A stretch of 20,544 nt of DNA from JALYUA01 sp040004225. Its GTDB lineage: Bacteria > Acidobacteriota > Thermoanaerobaculia > UBA5066 > Gp7-AA6. This document shows positions 14,097 through 20,544 of this stretch, piece by piece. The notes below the pieces were generated by a model, which ran no database searches, had not been told where the DNA came from, and saw only the letters and a list, made by a program, of their open reading frames with translations. The translations under genes were made by a program, and so were the position numbers. Position 1 is the first letter of the stretch; the number at the start of each line of letters is the position of its first letter. The DNA is taken from assembly GCA_040004225.1 (NCBI GenBank), contig JBDUBI010000028.1:1-20544 (forward strand), read 5' to 3'.

Positions 14097-14903
14097 ATGC
14101 ACATTGATCGTGAGGGGCAGAGCTTCGACGTGCGGGAGCTCGGCGCCGGTCCAACCCTGATTCTCGTGCACGGGTACCCGCTCGACGGGGGGATGTGGTC
14201 GGGCGTTGCGCGGATCCTGTCGAGCGAGTTCCGCGTCCTGAAACCGGACCTGCCCGGGCGTCCCGAAAACCCCCTTCCGGCCGCCGGCACGATCTCGCGC
14301 TCCGTGGAGTTTCTCGCGGCGCTCGTTTCCGCGTCCCCGCCGCCCGTCGGGATTGCCGGATTCTCCATGGGGGGTTATGCCGTGCTCGGTCTGCTCCGGG
14401 ACCACCCCGCCGGGATCGGCGCGGTCGCGCTCATCGACACACGCGCGTCCGGGGACGACGAAGCGGGGCGCGCGAAGCGGGAAGAGGCCATCGCCTCGCT
14501 TCAGGCGGGAGGTCCCGCGGCCGTCGCGGAGGCGATGATCCCGAAGCTCCTGTCCGCGGAAGCGCGAAGCCGGGCGGACGTGGTGGAACGCGTGCGGCGC
14601 ACCATCCTCCGGCAGAGCAGCGCGACTCTCCAGGCGGATCTGGAAGCGATGCGGGACCGTCCCGATCAGACTTCGTTTCTGGCGCAGATCGCAGTGCCAA
14701 CGCTCGTGGTGTCGGGCGAGCACGACCAGGTCACTTCCTCCGAGGACGCGCGGCGGATGGCCGACGCGATTCCTGAGGCCCGGTTCGTCGAGATCCCGGG
14801 AGCCGGACACGCGACGCCGATCGAAAGACCCCGGGGCGTCGCTGCGGCGCTGGCGGCGTTTTTTCGTTCCACGCTTGCGGCTCCGCCGGCCTCCGGCGGG
14901 TAG
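14097..14903 (+). CDS. Alpha/beta hydrolase
   Basis: This 268-residue alpha/beta-fold hydrolase has an oxyanion-loop HGYPLDGGMW (25-34), a nucleophile elbow GFSMGG (Ser90), an acid in SGEHDQVT (Asp210) and a base in GAGHATPIE (His238). The catalytic triad is complete. Overall layout resembles 3-oxoadipate enol-lactonase-like and general esterase members, but the substrate cannot be read from sequence, and no aromatic-degradation partner adjoins it. There is no signal peptide, so it is probably cytoplasmic. The ATG start follows a TATGAT -10 by 5 nt. Its TAG stop also forms the first three bases of the next gene's -10 element. Confidence 0.88.
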   Translation: MHIDREGQSFDVRELGAGPTLILVHGYPLDGGMWSGVARILSSEFRVLKPDLPGRPENPLPAAGTISRSVEFLAALVSASPPPVGIAGFSMGGYAVLGLLRDHPAGIGAVALIDTRASGDDEAGRAKREEAIASLQAGGPAAVAEAMIPKLLSAEARSRADVVERVRRTILRQSSATLQADLEAMRDRPDQTSFLAQIAVPTLVVSGEHDQVTSSEDARRMADAIPEARFVEIPGAGHATPIERPRGVAAALAAFFRSTLAAPPASGG

Positions 14904-14906
14904 ACT
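14901..14906 (+). promoter_or_regulatory. -10 element (TAGACT) for the methyltransferase, sharing the hydrolase stop codon
   Basis: TAGACT ends 7 nt before the ATG at 14914. Its TAG is the hydrolase stop codon. No Shine-Dalgarno lies in the 10-nt gap between stop and start. It implies separate leaderless transcription despite the tight spacing. Confidence 0.4.
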
Positions 14907-14913
14907 CCCGGCG

Positions 14914-15555
14914 ATGAGATTCTTCCGCAAAGAGGCCGCGCTTTCCCCCTCGGCGCCAACCCGCCTGCACATCGGGTGCGGGAGCGAGGCGATCCCCGGC
15001 TGGGTGAACATCGACAGCCGCCCCCTCCCGGGCGTCGACCGGGTCCTGGATGTCACCTCCGGACTTCCCTTCGAAGACGTCGCGGCCATCTACGCGGAGC
15101 ACTTTCTCGAACATCTCTCCCTGGAGAGCGGGCTCGCCTTTCTCGCGGAGTGCCGCCGCGCGCTCGGCGACGGCGGCGTTCTGCGTCTCTCGACTCCCAA
15201 CCTCGACTGGGTCTACCTGACCCACTACCGGGTCGGGCAGTGGAAAGACGACGGGGAGAGTCTGCGCGACTGCCTCCAGTTGAACCGCGCGTTTCACGGG
15301 TGGGGTCACCAGTTTCTCTACAACTCCCAGTCGCTGTCGGCCGTCCTGCGGGCGAGCGGATTTGCGTCGGTGGCATTTCAACGCTACGGGCAAAGCGATC
15401 TCGCCGAGCTCCGAGGGCTCGAGCGGCACGAGACCTGGGAGGACACGCCAGACCTTCCCCACGTCATCATCGCGGAGGCGTTCGGCCAAAGCGCCCCCTC
15501 TCCGCTGCCGGAAGAACACCTGGGACCGTTCCGGGAAGCCATCGCGATCCGCTGA
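14914..15555 (+). CDS. SAM-dependent methyltransferase (COG4627-like)
   Basis: This 213-residue class I methyltransferase carries a motif I of the LHIGCG type (18-23), GWVNIDSRPLPG (29-40) with the ribose-binding acid, and YAEHFLEHL (60-68), followed by ECRRALGDGGVLRLSTPNL. This pattern resembles COG4627-type predicted methyltransferases, often found near surface-polysaccharide genes. Its acceptor is unknown. The reading frame is open back to 14875, but the ATG at 14914 is preferred: it sits 7 nt after a TAGACT -10 and its product starts close to the conserved core. The next gene, a YfhO-like membrane protein, lies in the same frame 63 bp on. Together they suggest a glycan-related unit, which is inference. 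Confidence 0.85.
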   Translation: MRFFRKEAALSPSAPTRLHIGCGSEAIPGWVNIDSRPLPGVDRVLDVTSGLPFEDVAAIYAEHFLEHLSLESGLAFLAECRRALGDGGVLRLSTPNLDWVYLTHYRVGQWKDDGESLRDCLQLNRAFHGWGHQFLYNSQSLSAVLRASGFASVAFQRYGQSDLAELRGLERHETWEDTPDLPHVIIAEAFGQSAPSPLPEEHLGPFREAIAIR

Positions 15556-15618
15556 CGGGGCTCTCTCCTGTCGCACCCGGCTTCGCTCTTCCTGCTCTTC
15601 GCGGCGCTCGCGGGCGCC

Positions 15619-17913
15619 GTGCTTTTCGGAGCCCGGACCCTCCGGCGTCCCTTCAACGCCGCCGAAGCGGCGCTCCTCGTCCTTCTCCCGATCGCTCTTC
15701 TCTTCCCCGGTTTCGTCAGCCGCCGGACGATCCTGCCCGTCGATCACGCCATGCTCCTCCCGCCCTGGAGCCACGTCAAAACGGCCGTCCGCTACAACGC
15801 GAACTTGAACGACGCGGCCACCCAGATGGCTCCGTGGGCAAAGGCGGTGCGGATGGCATGGAAGGAAGGATCGCTGCCGTGGCGCAACCGCTGGAACGGA
15901 TCGGGGATGCCCCTCGCGGCCAACGGACAATCCGCGCCGTTCTCCCCCTTTTCGATCCTGATGCTGCCCCTCGCGCTCTCGGCGGCCTTTACTCTCGCGG
16001 TCGCGGCAAAAATTCTTCTGGCGCTTTCCGGCACGATGCTGTGGCTTCGGGAGCTCGCGGTCTCGCGCGGCGCGGCGGCGTTCGGCGCCATCCTGTTCGC
16101 CCTCTGCCTGACCATGGCGCCCTGGCTCCTCTTTCCGCACACGTCGGTGGTCTGCCTCTGGCCCTGGGCGGCGCTCGGGATCGAGCTGCTGCGAGACCCT
16201 GCCCTGCGGGTCCGGGGGCGAGTGCTCCTCACGTCGGTCTTTTTCGTCTGGCCCCTGTGCGGGCACCCCGAGAGCCTCGTGCTCGGCGCGATGTTTCTCG
16301 CGCTCTGGCTCGCGGCCCGCGCCGCCTCCGGCTCGCTCCCGGAGCCGATCCGCCTCGCCCGCGAAATGGGCGTGTGCGCGATCGCCGCGCTCGGACTCTC
16401 CGCGTTCCTGCTCCTTCCTCAAGCCCTCGCGATTGGCGCCTCCAACCGCATCCGCGTGGCCGACGCGTTCTGGAAGGGCATGCCGTTCTCCCGGTGGCCC
16501 CACGGCCCCCGATGGCCCGCGGTCTTCGTCACGTCTCTCTTCCCGCGCGCCTTCGGGGACGAAATCTCGTCGCGCATGATTCCGGGCACGCCCGGCAACT
16601 TTCCGGAGATGACGCTCGGCCATTTCGGTCTCGCGGGAATCGCCGTCGCATTGCTGATCCTCCGGCCCGGCAGCCGGCGGCGGCCGGAAGCGCTCGCCTT
16701 TCTCCTGCCCGCGGGCCTCGGCCTGGCGATTGCCGCCGCGATCTGGCCTTTTTTCGAAATCTTCCTTCACCTTCCGGGAGTGCGGTTCATGCTCCCCACG
16801 CGGTATCTCTCCTGGCTCGCCTTCGGGGGGGCGGGGCTCGCCGCTTTCGAGATGGACCGGCTTCGGCGCGACCTCGCCACCCGGCGCGGCGCCGCGCTCG
16901 CCCTCCTGCCGATCTCGGGCGCGCTCGCGGCGGCGGCCGTTCTCGTGGAGCGACATCTGGCGCCTCTTCACGCCGCCGCCGGCGGACAGAGTTCGCAGAA
17001 GGAGGCGGTCCTCCTGTCTCTCGCGGCGCTCGGCGCCGTCGCCGCCTCGGGCGTCGCCGCGACCCTGAGCCGCCCGCTCGCGCGGCGTCTTCCCGTTGTG
17101 CTCGCGGCGATCGCGGCCCTCGAGCTCGGCGCCCAGGACACGCGTCTCTACCGCTTCGGCCCGCCCGAAGATCTCTTCCCCGAAACGCCCCTGGTTCGTT
17201 TCTTGAAATCGCGCCCCGCGCCTTTTCGAGTCGGCGGAGTCGGCGAAGTCCTCTTCCCCAACTCGAACGTGTTCGCCGGCGTGGAAGACATCCGGACCCA
17301 TGACCCCGTCGAACGCCGCGATTACGTGGATTTCCTGGACCAGGCGGGCGGATATCCGCCGGCTGATTACTTCAAGCGGCTGTCGAACTGGAACGCCCCC
17401 GCCCTGGACCTCCTGAACCTCCGTTACCTGGCCGCCGGGCCGGGCGAGCCACCCCCCGGGCCGAAATGGCGGCCCGCGTACTCGGGCCCGGACGGCGTCC
17501 TCTTCGAAAACATGCAGGCGCTGCCGCGGGTCTTCGACGCGGGCCGCATCCCGCCCGCGTCGCGCGCCGCGCCCGACCGGTTCAGCGTCTCGGCGTACAG
17601 AGAAGAGACGAATGCGGTCGCCTTCCGCTCGCTCGCGGCTGCCGCGGCTCCGGCGGTGATCAGCGTCGTCGACGACGGAGGATGGTCGGCCCGCGACGAA
17701 AACGGAAGGGAGCTTCTGGTTTCGCGGGCGGCGGGCTTGCTCGTGGGGCTCGAGCTGCCGGCGGGCGACCACGCGATCCGCCTGCGCTATCGCCCCCCCG
17801 GGTTTCTCATCGGTGCGATGGTCTCGTTCGGGACCCTGACGGCTCTGGCAGGCAGTGTCTTCCTCAGAAGGCGGCGACGTCGGCAATACTCGCCAGCGAC
17901 TGGCTCGGATTGA
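15619..17913 (+). CDS. YfhO-like multi-spanning membrane protein
   Basis: This 764-residue protein has many membrane helices in its first 480 residues (for example LLVLLPIALLFPGF, ILMLPLALSAAFTLAVAAKI, FGAILFALCLTMAPWLLF, LAGIAVALLILR), a long extracytoplasmic C-terminal domain, and one last helix (GFLIGAMVSFGTLTALAGSVF) before a basic tail. Family cues are the early PVDHAMLLPPWSH, GNGMPL-like NRWNGSGMPLAANGQ, GHPESL, and the late WSARDENGRELL...LPAGDHAIRLRYRPP. YfhO proteins are linked to glycosylation of cell-surface polymers in Firmicutes; the role here is unproven. GTG 15619 is used as the start. A CTG at 15568 would add a further hydrophobic stretch (SLFLLFAALAGAV) and cannot be excluded. 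Its 3' end overlaps the convergent subtilase by 50 bp. Confidence 0.85.
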   Translation: MLFGARTLRRPFNAAEAALLVLLPIALLFPGFVSRRTILPVDHAMLLPPWSHVKTAVRYNANLNDAATQMAPWAKAVRMAWKEGSLPWRNRWNGSGMPLAANGQSAPFSPFSILMLPLALSAAFTLAVAAKILLALSGTMLWLRELAVSRGAAAFGAILFALCLTMAPWLLFPHTSVVCLWPWAALGIELLRDPALRVRGRVLLTSVFFVWPLCGHPESLVLGAMFLALWLAARAASGSLPEPIRLAREMGVCAIAALGLSAFLLLPQALAIGASNRIRVADAFWKGMPFSRWPHGPRWPAVFVTSLFPRAFGDEISSRMIPGTPGNFPEMTLGHFGLAGIAVALLILRPGSRRRPEALAFLLPAGLGLAIAAAIWPFFEIFLHLPGVRFMLPTRYLSWLAFGGAGLAAFEMDRLRRDLATRRGAALALLPISGALAAAAVLVERHLAPLHAAAGGQSSQKEAVLLSLAALGAVAASGVAATLSRPLARRLPVVLAAIAALELGAQDTRLYRFGPPEDLFPETPLVRFLKSRPAPFRVGGVGEVLFPNSNVFAGVEDIRTHDPVERRDYVDFLDQAGGYPPADYFKRLSNWNAPALDLLNLRYLAAGPGEPPPGPKWRPAYSGPDGVLFENMQALPRVFDAGRIPPASRAAPDRFSVSAYREETNAVAFRSLAAAAAPAVISVVDDGGWSARDENGRELLVSRAAGLLVGLELPAGDHAIRLRYRPPGFLIGAMVSFGTLTALAGSVFLRRRRRRQYSPATGSD

Positions 17914-19537
17914 AGTACGTCTTCACCGCGCCGGTCGCGGTATCGGTCACCGTGAGCGTGTACTCGACGTCGGAGAGAGCCCCCGAAAAGAACCAGTACT
18001 TCCCGTTCACCGCGCGTCCGTCGACCAGCTTGACGAGGAGCTCGACGTTGTTCGCGGAGAAGAACCAGAAGTAACCGGCGTCGGAGGTCAGCGCGGCCGC
18101 CTGCCCGACACCGCCGCTCGTCAGCGCCGGAGCCCGCCAGGCGACCTGCACGCGGAAGCGCCCGCCGTTCAAGCACAGCGTGGCCGCGTCGGGAGCGCAG
18201 ACGCCGGGAGCCCCGACGCCGGCTTCGCGAAGAGCCGCGGCAGCATCCACCCGCGGCGTCATCCGTCCGTTTTTGCCGTCGAGGATCGGGTGCCCCGATT
18301 CGGAGAGGATCGTCTCGACCGTCGCCGGATCGAACGAGGGCCGCGCCTCCAGAAGCAGGGCCGCCACGCCGGCCGCGTGAGGAGAGGCCTGAGAGGTCCC
18401 GACATAGGTGGATCTCCCGCCACCGATGCCGGTCGAGGTGATCGCGGCGCCCGGTGCGAGCAGCCGCAGGCCCGGACCGGAGTTGGAGAAGCAGGTCACC
18501 TTGTCCGGAGCACTGACGTCCAGGCAGCCGAACGAGGAAAGCGTCCCGAAACTGGCGTCGTACGTCGCGCCCACCGCGACCGCCGCCGTGGCGCACGCGG
18601 GGGCTGTCAGTCGCATCGGGGACCGGTCGTTGCCGGAGGAGGCGAACACGAGGACTCCCCGGGATCGCAATGCGGCAACCGCATCCGCGAGCGCCGCCGC
18701 CGATGCAGACGCCTGGTCGCACGGCGCGTCGTAGAGAGCGAACGTGCCGAGGCTCATGTTGACGACACGGACGTCGGGCCGGTTCTGGTTCAGCCAGTCG
18801 AGAGCCGAGATCACCTGCGAGACGCCCGCGAAAATATTGTTGCGATCGAGAACTTTCACCGCCACGATCCGGGCGCCGGGGGCCACGCCCACGGGAGCGA
18901 TCCGGCCGCCCGACGTCACGATCCCCGCGACGTTGGTCCCGTGGCCGTTGTCGTCCTCCGCGCTCCCGGGCCCCGCCTGTTCCGACTGCCCGTCGGGACA
19001 GCAACCCGTTCCATCCGCATTGCGGCAGAAGCACTGCTGGCCCGCGACGTCGTCCGCCAGGTCCGCGTGGTTGGCGGTGACTCCGGTATCCAGGACGGCA
19101 ACGGTGACTCCCCGGCCCGTGACGCCCTGCGCGTGAACGGCGTCCGCGCCGATCAGCGGGACGCTTTCGGAGAGGTGGCCGTGCCCCGGCTCATCGAGGT
19201 CGATCCGCAGCACGTCCGGATCTTTCCGCAGGCGCTCGAGGCCGCGCGCGGTCAGGACGCCCGCGGCGGCCGACACGGACTTCCAGTCGGAAATCGCCTG
19301 AAAATCGGGGGGCGGGAGGCGGGCCAGCGACCGCCGCCGGGCAGACGGCTCCGAAGAGGTCCCGGCCGCCGGATCTCCTTTTCGGAACAGGATCACGACG
19401 CGCGCGCGCCCCTCGGCCAGGATCGCCGCGTCGGCAGCGGCACCCACGCGGGCCGCCCCGGTGCCCGCCGGCAGCGCCCGGCCGAAAGAGAGGCAGGCGA
19501 AAACTTCGAAGAGGAGAATCCAACCGTAGCGCGGCAT
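17864..19537 (-). CDS. Secreted S8 (subtilisin-like) serine protease with a distinctive C-terminal domain
   Basis: This 557-residue protease has an N-terminal signal peptide (RYGWILLFEVFACLSFGRALPAG), an inhibitor-I9-like prodomain (about 45-115), then a subtilase domain with Asp150 in VAVLDTGV, His199 in NGHGTNVAG, oxyanion Asn303 in SSGND and Ser382 in GTSQASPHAAG. A Cys-rich insert (residues 168-182, four Cys) lies between the catalytic Asp and His. After the protease (about 440) a domain of roughly 100 residues follows: LCLNGGRFRVQVAW, DAGYFWFFSANNVELLVKLVDGR, then YWFFSGALSDVEYTLTV and a TDTATGAVKTYFNP ending. I associate this domain with secreted Acidobacteriota proteins from memory. 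The ATG at 19537 is chosen because the signal peptide starts there; the open upstream extension is Arg-rich and implausible. A GGGGG run precedes the ATG by 9 nt. Confidence 0.9.
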   Translation of the reverse strand: MPRYGWILLFEVFACLSFGRALPAGTGAARVGAAADAAILAEGRARVVILFRKGDPAAGTSSEPSARRRSLARLPPPDFQAISDWKSVSAAAGVLTARGLERLRKDPDVLRIDLDEPGHGHLSESVPLIGADAVHAQGVTGRGVTVAVLDTGVTANHADLADDVAGQQCFCRNADGTGCCPDGQSEQAGPGSAEDDNGHGTNVAGIVTSGGRIAPVGVAPGARIVAVKVLDRNNIFAGVSQVISALDWLNQNRPDVRVVNMSLGTFALYDAPCDQASASAAALADAVAALRSRGVLVFASSGNDRSPMRLTAPACATAAVAVGATYDASFGTLSSFGCLDVSAPDKVTCFSNSGPGLRLLAPGAAITSTGIGGGRSTYVGTSQASPHAAGVAALLLEARPSFDPATVETILSESGHPILDGKNGRMTPRVDAAAALREAGVGAPGVCAPDAATLCLNGGRFRVQVAWRAPALTSGGVGQAAALTSDAGYFWFFSANNVELLVKLVDGRAVNGKYWFFSGALSDVEYTLTVTDTATGAVKTYFNPSQSLASIADVAAF

Positions 19538-19617
19538 CCGCAGAGACCCCCGCGATCTCTTGCGGTTCCCCTTTGCAGCTCTGCCGGTGCCGTCTCCCCG
19601 CGCGCGCACGAAAGAGG

Positions 19618-19623
19618 ATCGTA
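19618..19623 (-). promoter_or_regulatory. Candidate -10 element (TACGAT) for the subtilase
   Basis: TACGAT on the minus strand lies about 80 bp before the subtilase ATG. It would give a leader of roughly 75 nt, unlike the leaderless plus-strand genes. There is no clear -35. Weak candidate only. Confidence 0.25.
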
Positions 19624-19653
19624 ACGCGCCTTCCGCCGCGGTCCGCGGAAAGG

Positions 19654-19659
19654 GATAAT
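19654..19659 (+). promoter_or_regulatory. Candidate -10 element (GATAAT) for the last methyltransferase
   Basis: GATAAT ends 11 nt before the ATG at 19671. The short gap (GCCGCCCTCCG) has no Shine-Dalgarno. The spacing resembles the other short-leader promoters in this window. Confidence 0.4.
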
Positions 19660-19670
19660 GCCGCCCTCCG

Positions 19671-20544
19671 ATGGAAATCGCTTCCCGCTGGAACGACGGG
19701 GCTTTCACGAGCCATCTCGAACGCCTCGTCTGGACGGCCTCCCCGGTCGTGCGGCGATATCTGCACCGCCTCGTTTCGGGGGATCCGAACTGCGACTGGC
19801 TGACGTTCGTCGAGTCCAGGCACCTGCCCGACCGGGTCGCACGCGCGCTGGTCCTGGGGTGCGGGTCCGGCTGGCTCGAACGTGCGCTCTCGGAGCGCGG
19901 AAGATTCGGTCGCATTCTGGCGTGCGACGTGGCGTCGGCGACCATCGAGAGGGCAAGGCGCGAGGCCGAGAGAATGGGGATCTCCAACATCGATTATCGG
20001 GTCCTCGACCTCGAGCACGCGCCGCTCGGCGGTCCCTACGACGCGATCATCGCCAACGACGTCCTTCACCACATCACGGATCTCGAGGGCGTCTACGGCA
20101 GGATCCACGAAGCTCTGGCGCCCGGAGGGAAGTTCCTCTTCAACGAATACGTGGGTCCCAACCGGTTTCAGTACTCGGAAGAGCGCATGCACCTCATCAA
20201 CCGGTATTTCCGGCTTCTGGGGGACGAGCTCCGGCGCGACTACACCGGCGAGACGCTGTGGCGCCGCGAGCGCCTCTCATCGGCGCGCGTGATTGCGGAC
20301 GATCCGACGGAAGCCGTTCGCAGCGAAGACGTGCTCCCGGTGGCGCGCCGGGTTTTCCGCGTCGAACGCGAGTACCCCTACGGCGGCGGCCTCTTAAACC
20401 CACTTCTCTTCGGGATAATCCCGAATTTCAGGGACGACGACGCGGCGCACGTGGCCCTGCTCGAGGCCCTCTGCGAGGCCGAGGAGCGGCTCTCGAGAAC
20501 CGGAGCGATCGAGCCCGATTTCCAGGTTTTCGTGGGCACGCGCG
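19671..20544 (+). CDS. Class I SAM-dependent methyltransferase (3' end outside window)
   Basis: The frame is open from ATG 19671 to the right edge, giving 291 visible residues. Motif I is ALVLGCGSGWLE (59-70), followed by an acidic ribose contact in ACDVASATIERA (Asp86), DLEHAPLGGPYDAI, and NDVLHHITDLEGVY (129-142) with the FLFNEYVGPNRFQ post-motif (156-168). The latter region (EREYPYGGGLLNPLLFGII) is an extension beyond the Rossmann core that may shape the acceptor site. The acceptor is unknown. It is transcribed divergently from the subtilase across a 133-bp gap and is not related in motif detail to the smaller COG4627-like methyltransferase upstream. Confidence 0.85.
   Translation, partial: MEIASRWNDGAFTSHLERLVWTASPVVRRYLHRLVSGDPNCDWLTFVESRHLPDRVARALVLGCGSGWLERALSERGRFGRILACDVASATIERARREAERMGISNIDYRVLDLEHAPLGGPYDAIIANDVLHHITDLEGVYGRIHEALAPGGKFLFNEYVGPNRFQYSEERMHLINRYFRLLGDELRRDYTGETLWRRERLSSARVIADDPTEAVRSEDVLPVARRVFRVEREYPYGGGLLNPLLFGIIPNFRDDDAAHVALLEALCEAEERLSRTGAIEPDFQVFVGTR

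Noticed and set aside
14097..14903. Assigning the hydrolase as 3-oxoadipate enol-lactonase in an aromatic pathway with the BoxB-like gene
   Set aside because: The fold and triad are generic, the two genes are 2 kb apart in separate transcription units, and no other pathway gene is present.
14976..17303. 775-codon plus-strand open frame overlapping the same two genes
   Set aside because: Arg/Pro-rich frame shadow without motifs, in a different frame from both recognised proteins.
14731..17886. 1051-codon minus-strand open frame opposite the methyltransferase and YfhO genes
   Set aside because: Charged, repetitive composition (many RE/GR/EER runs) and no domain signature. The plus-strand genes here have clear family motifs.

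Overview
This is a GC-rich, gene-dense bacterial chromosome segment. It carries 15 protein-coding genes that I can support (two run off the window edges) and no tRNA, rRNA, CRISPR array, transposase or phage gene. The best taxonomic guess is Acidobacteriota, possibly the Thermoanaerobaculia side. This rests on remembered family resemblance rather than a search: the subtilase ends in a C-terminal domain (CLNGGRF...YFWFF...YTLTVTDTATG) that I associate with secreted proteins of that group, a Ser/Thr kinase ends in a TonB domain, and DUF1800, DUF5777 and CBM9-like proteins are all present. The lipoprotein, beta-barrel and TonB modules indicate a diderm envelope.

Layout. 1-2673 (minus): 5' part of a DUF1800 protein, then the radical-SAM enzyme AmrS upstream of it. 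2750-7950 (plus): a secreted beta-propeller protein, a FabH-type ketosynthase III, a DUF5777 beta-barrel protein and an overlapping CBM9-like protein. 7966-10893 (minus): a PEGA/OmpA lipoprotein co-transcribed with a Ser/Thr kinase-TonB fusion, and upstream of them a UPF0158 protein that ends in its own terminator. 10962-13597 (plus): a BoxB-like diiron oxygenase, MutY, and a small exported protein whose start is unclear. 13598-14096: a non-coding block full of inverted repeats. 14097-17913 (plus): an alpha/beta hydrolase, a COG4627-type methyltransferase and a YfhO-like membrane protein. 17864-19537 (minus): a secreted subtilase whose 3' end overlaps yfhO by 50 bp. 19671 to the end (plus): a 3'-truncated methyltransferase.

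The genes do not form one pathway. Most are envelope or secretion functions mixed with isolated enzymes. The most notable features are: (i) six plus-strand genes preceded by a TANNNT -10 element only 5-11 nt before the start codon with no Shine-Dalgarno, which points to leaderless transcription; (ii) a kinase fused to a complete TonB-like tail (membrane helix, Pro-rich linker, TonB_C) beside a peptidoglycan-binding lipoprotein, a plausible envelope-signalling pair; (iii) a MutY frame whose only start giving a complete active site is CTG; (iv) a compact mosaic of palindromes at 13.75-14.06 kb; and (v) a recurrent-looking, possibly unnamed secretion-associated domain at the end of the subtilase.
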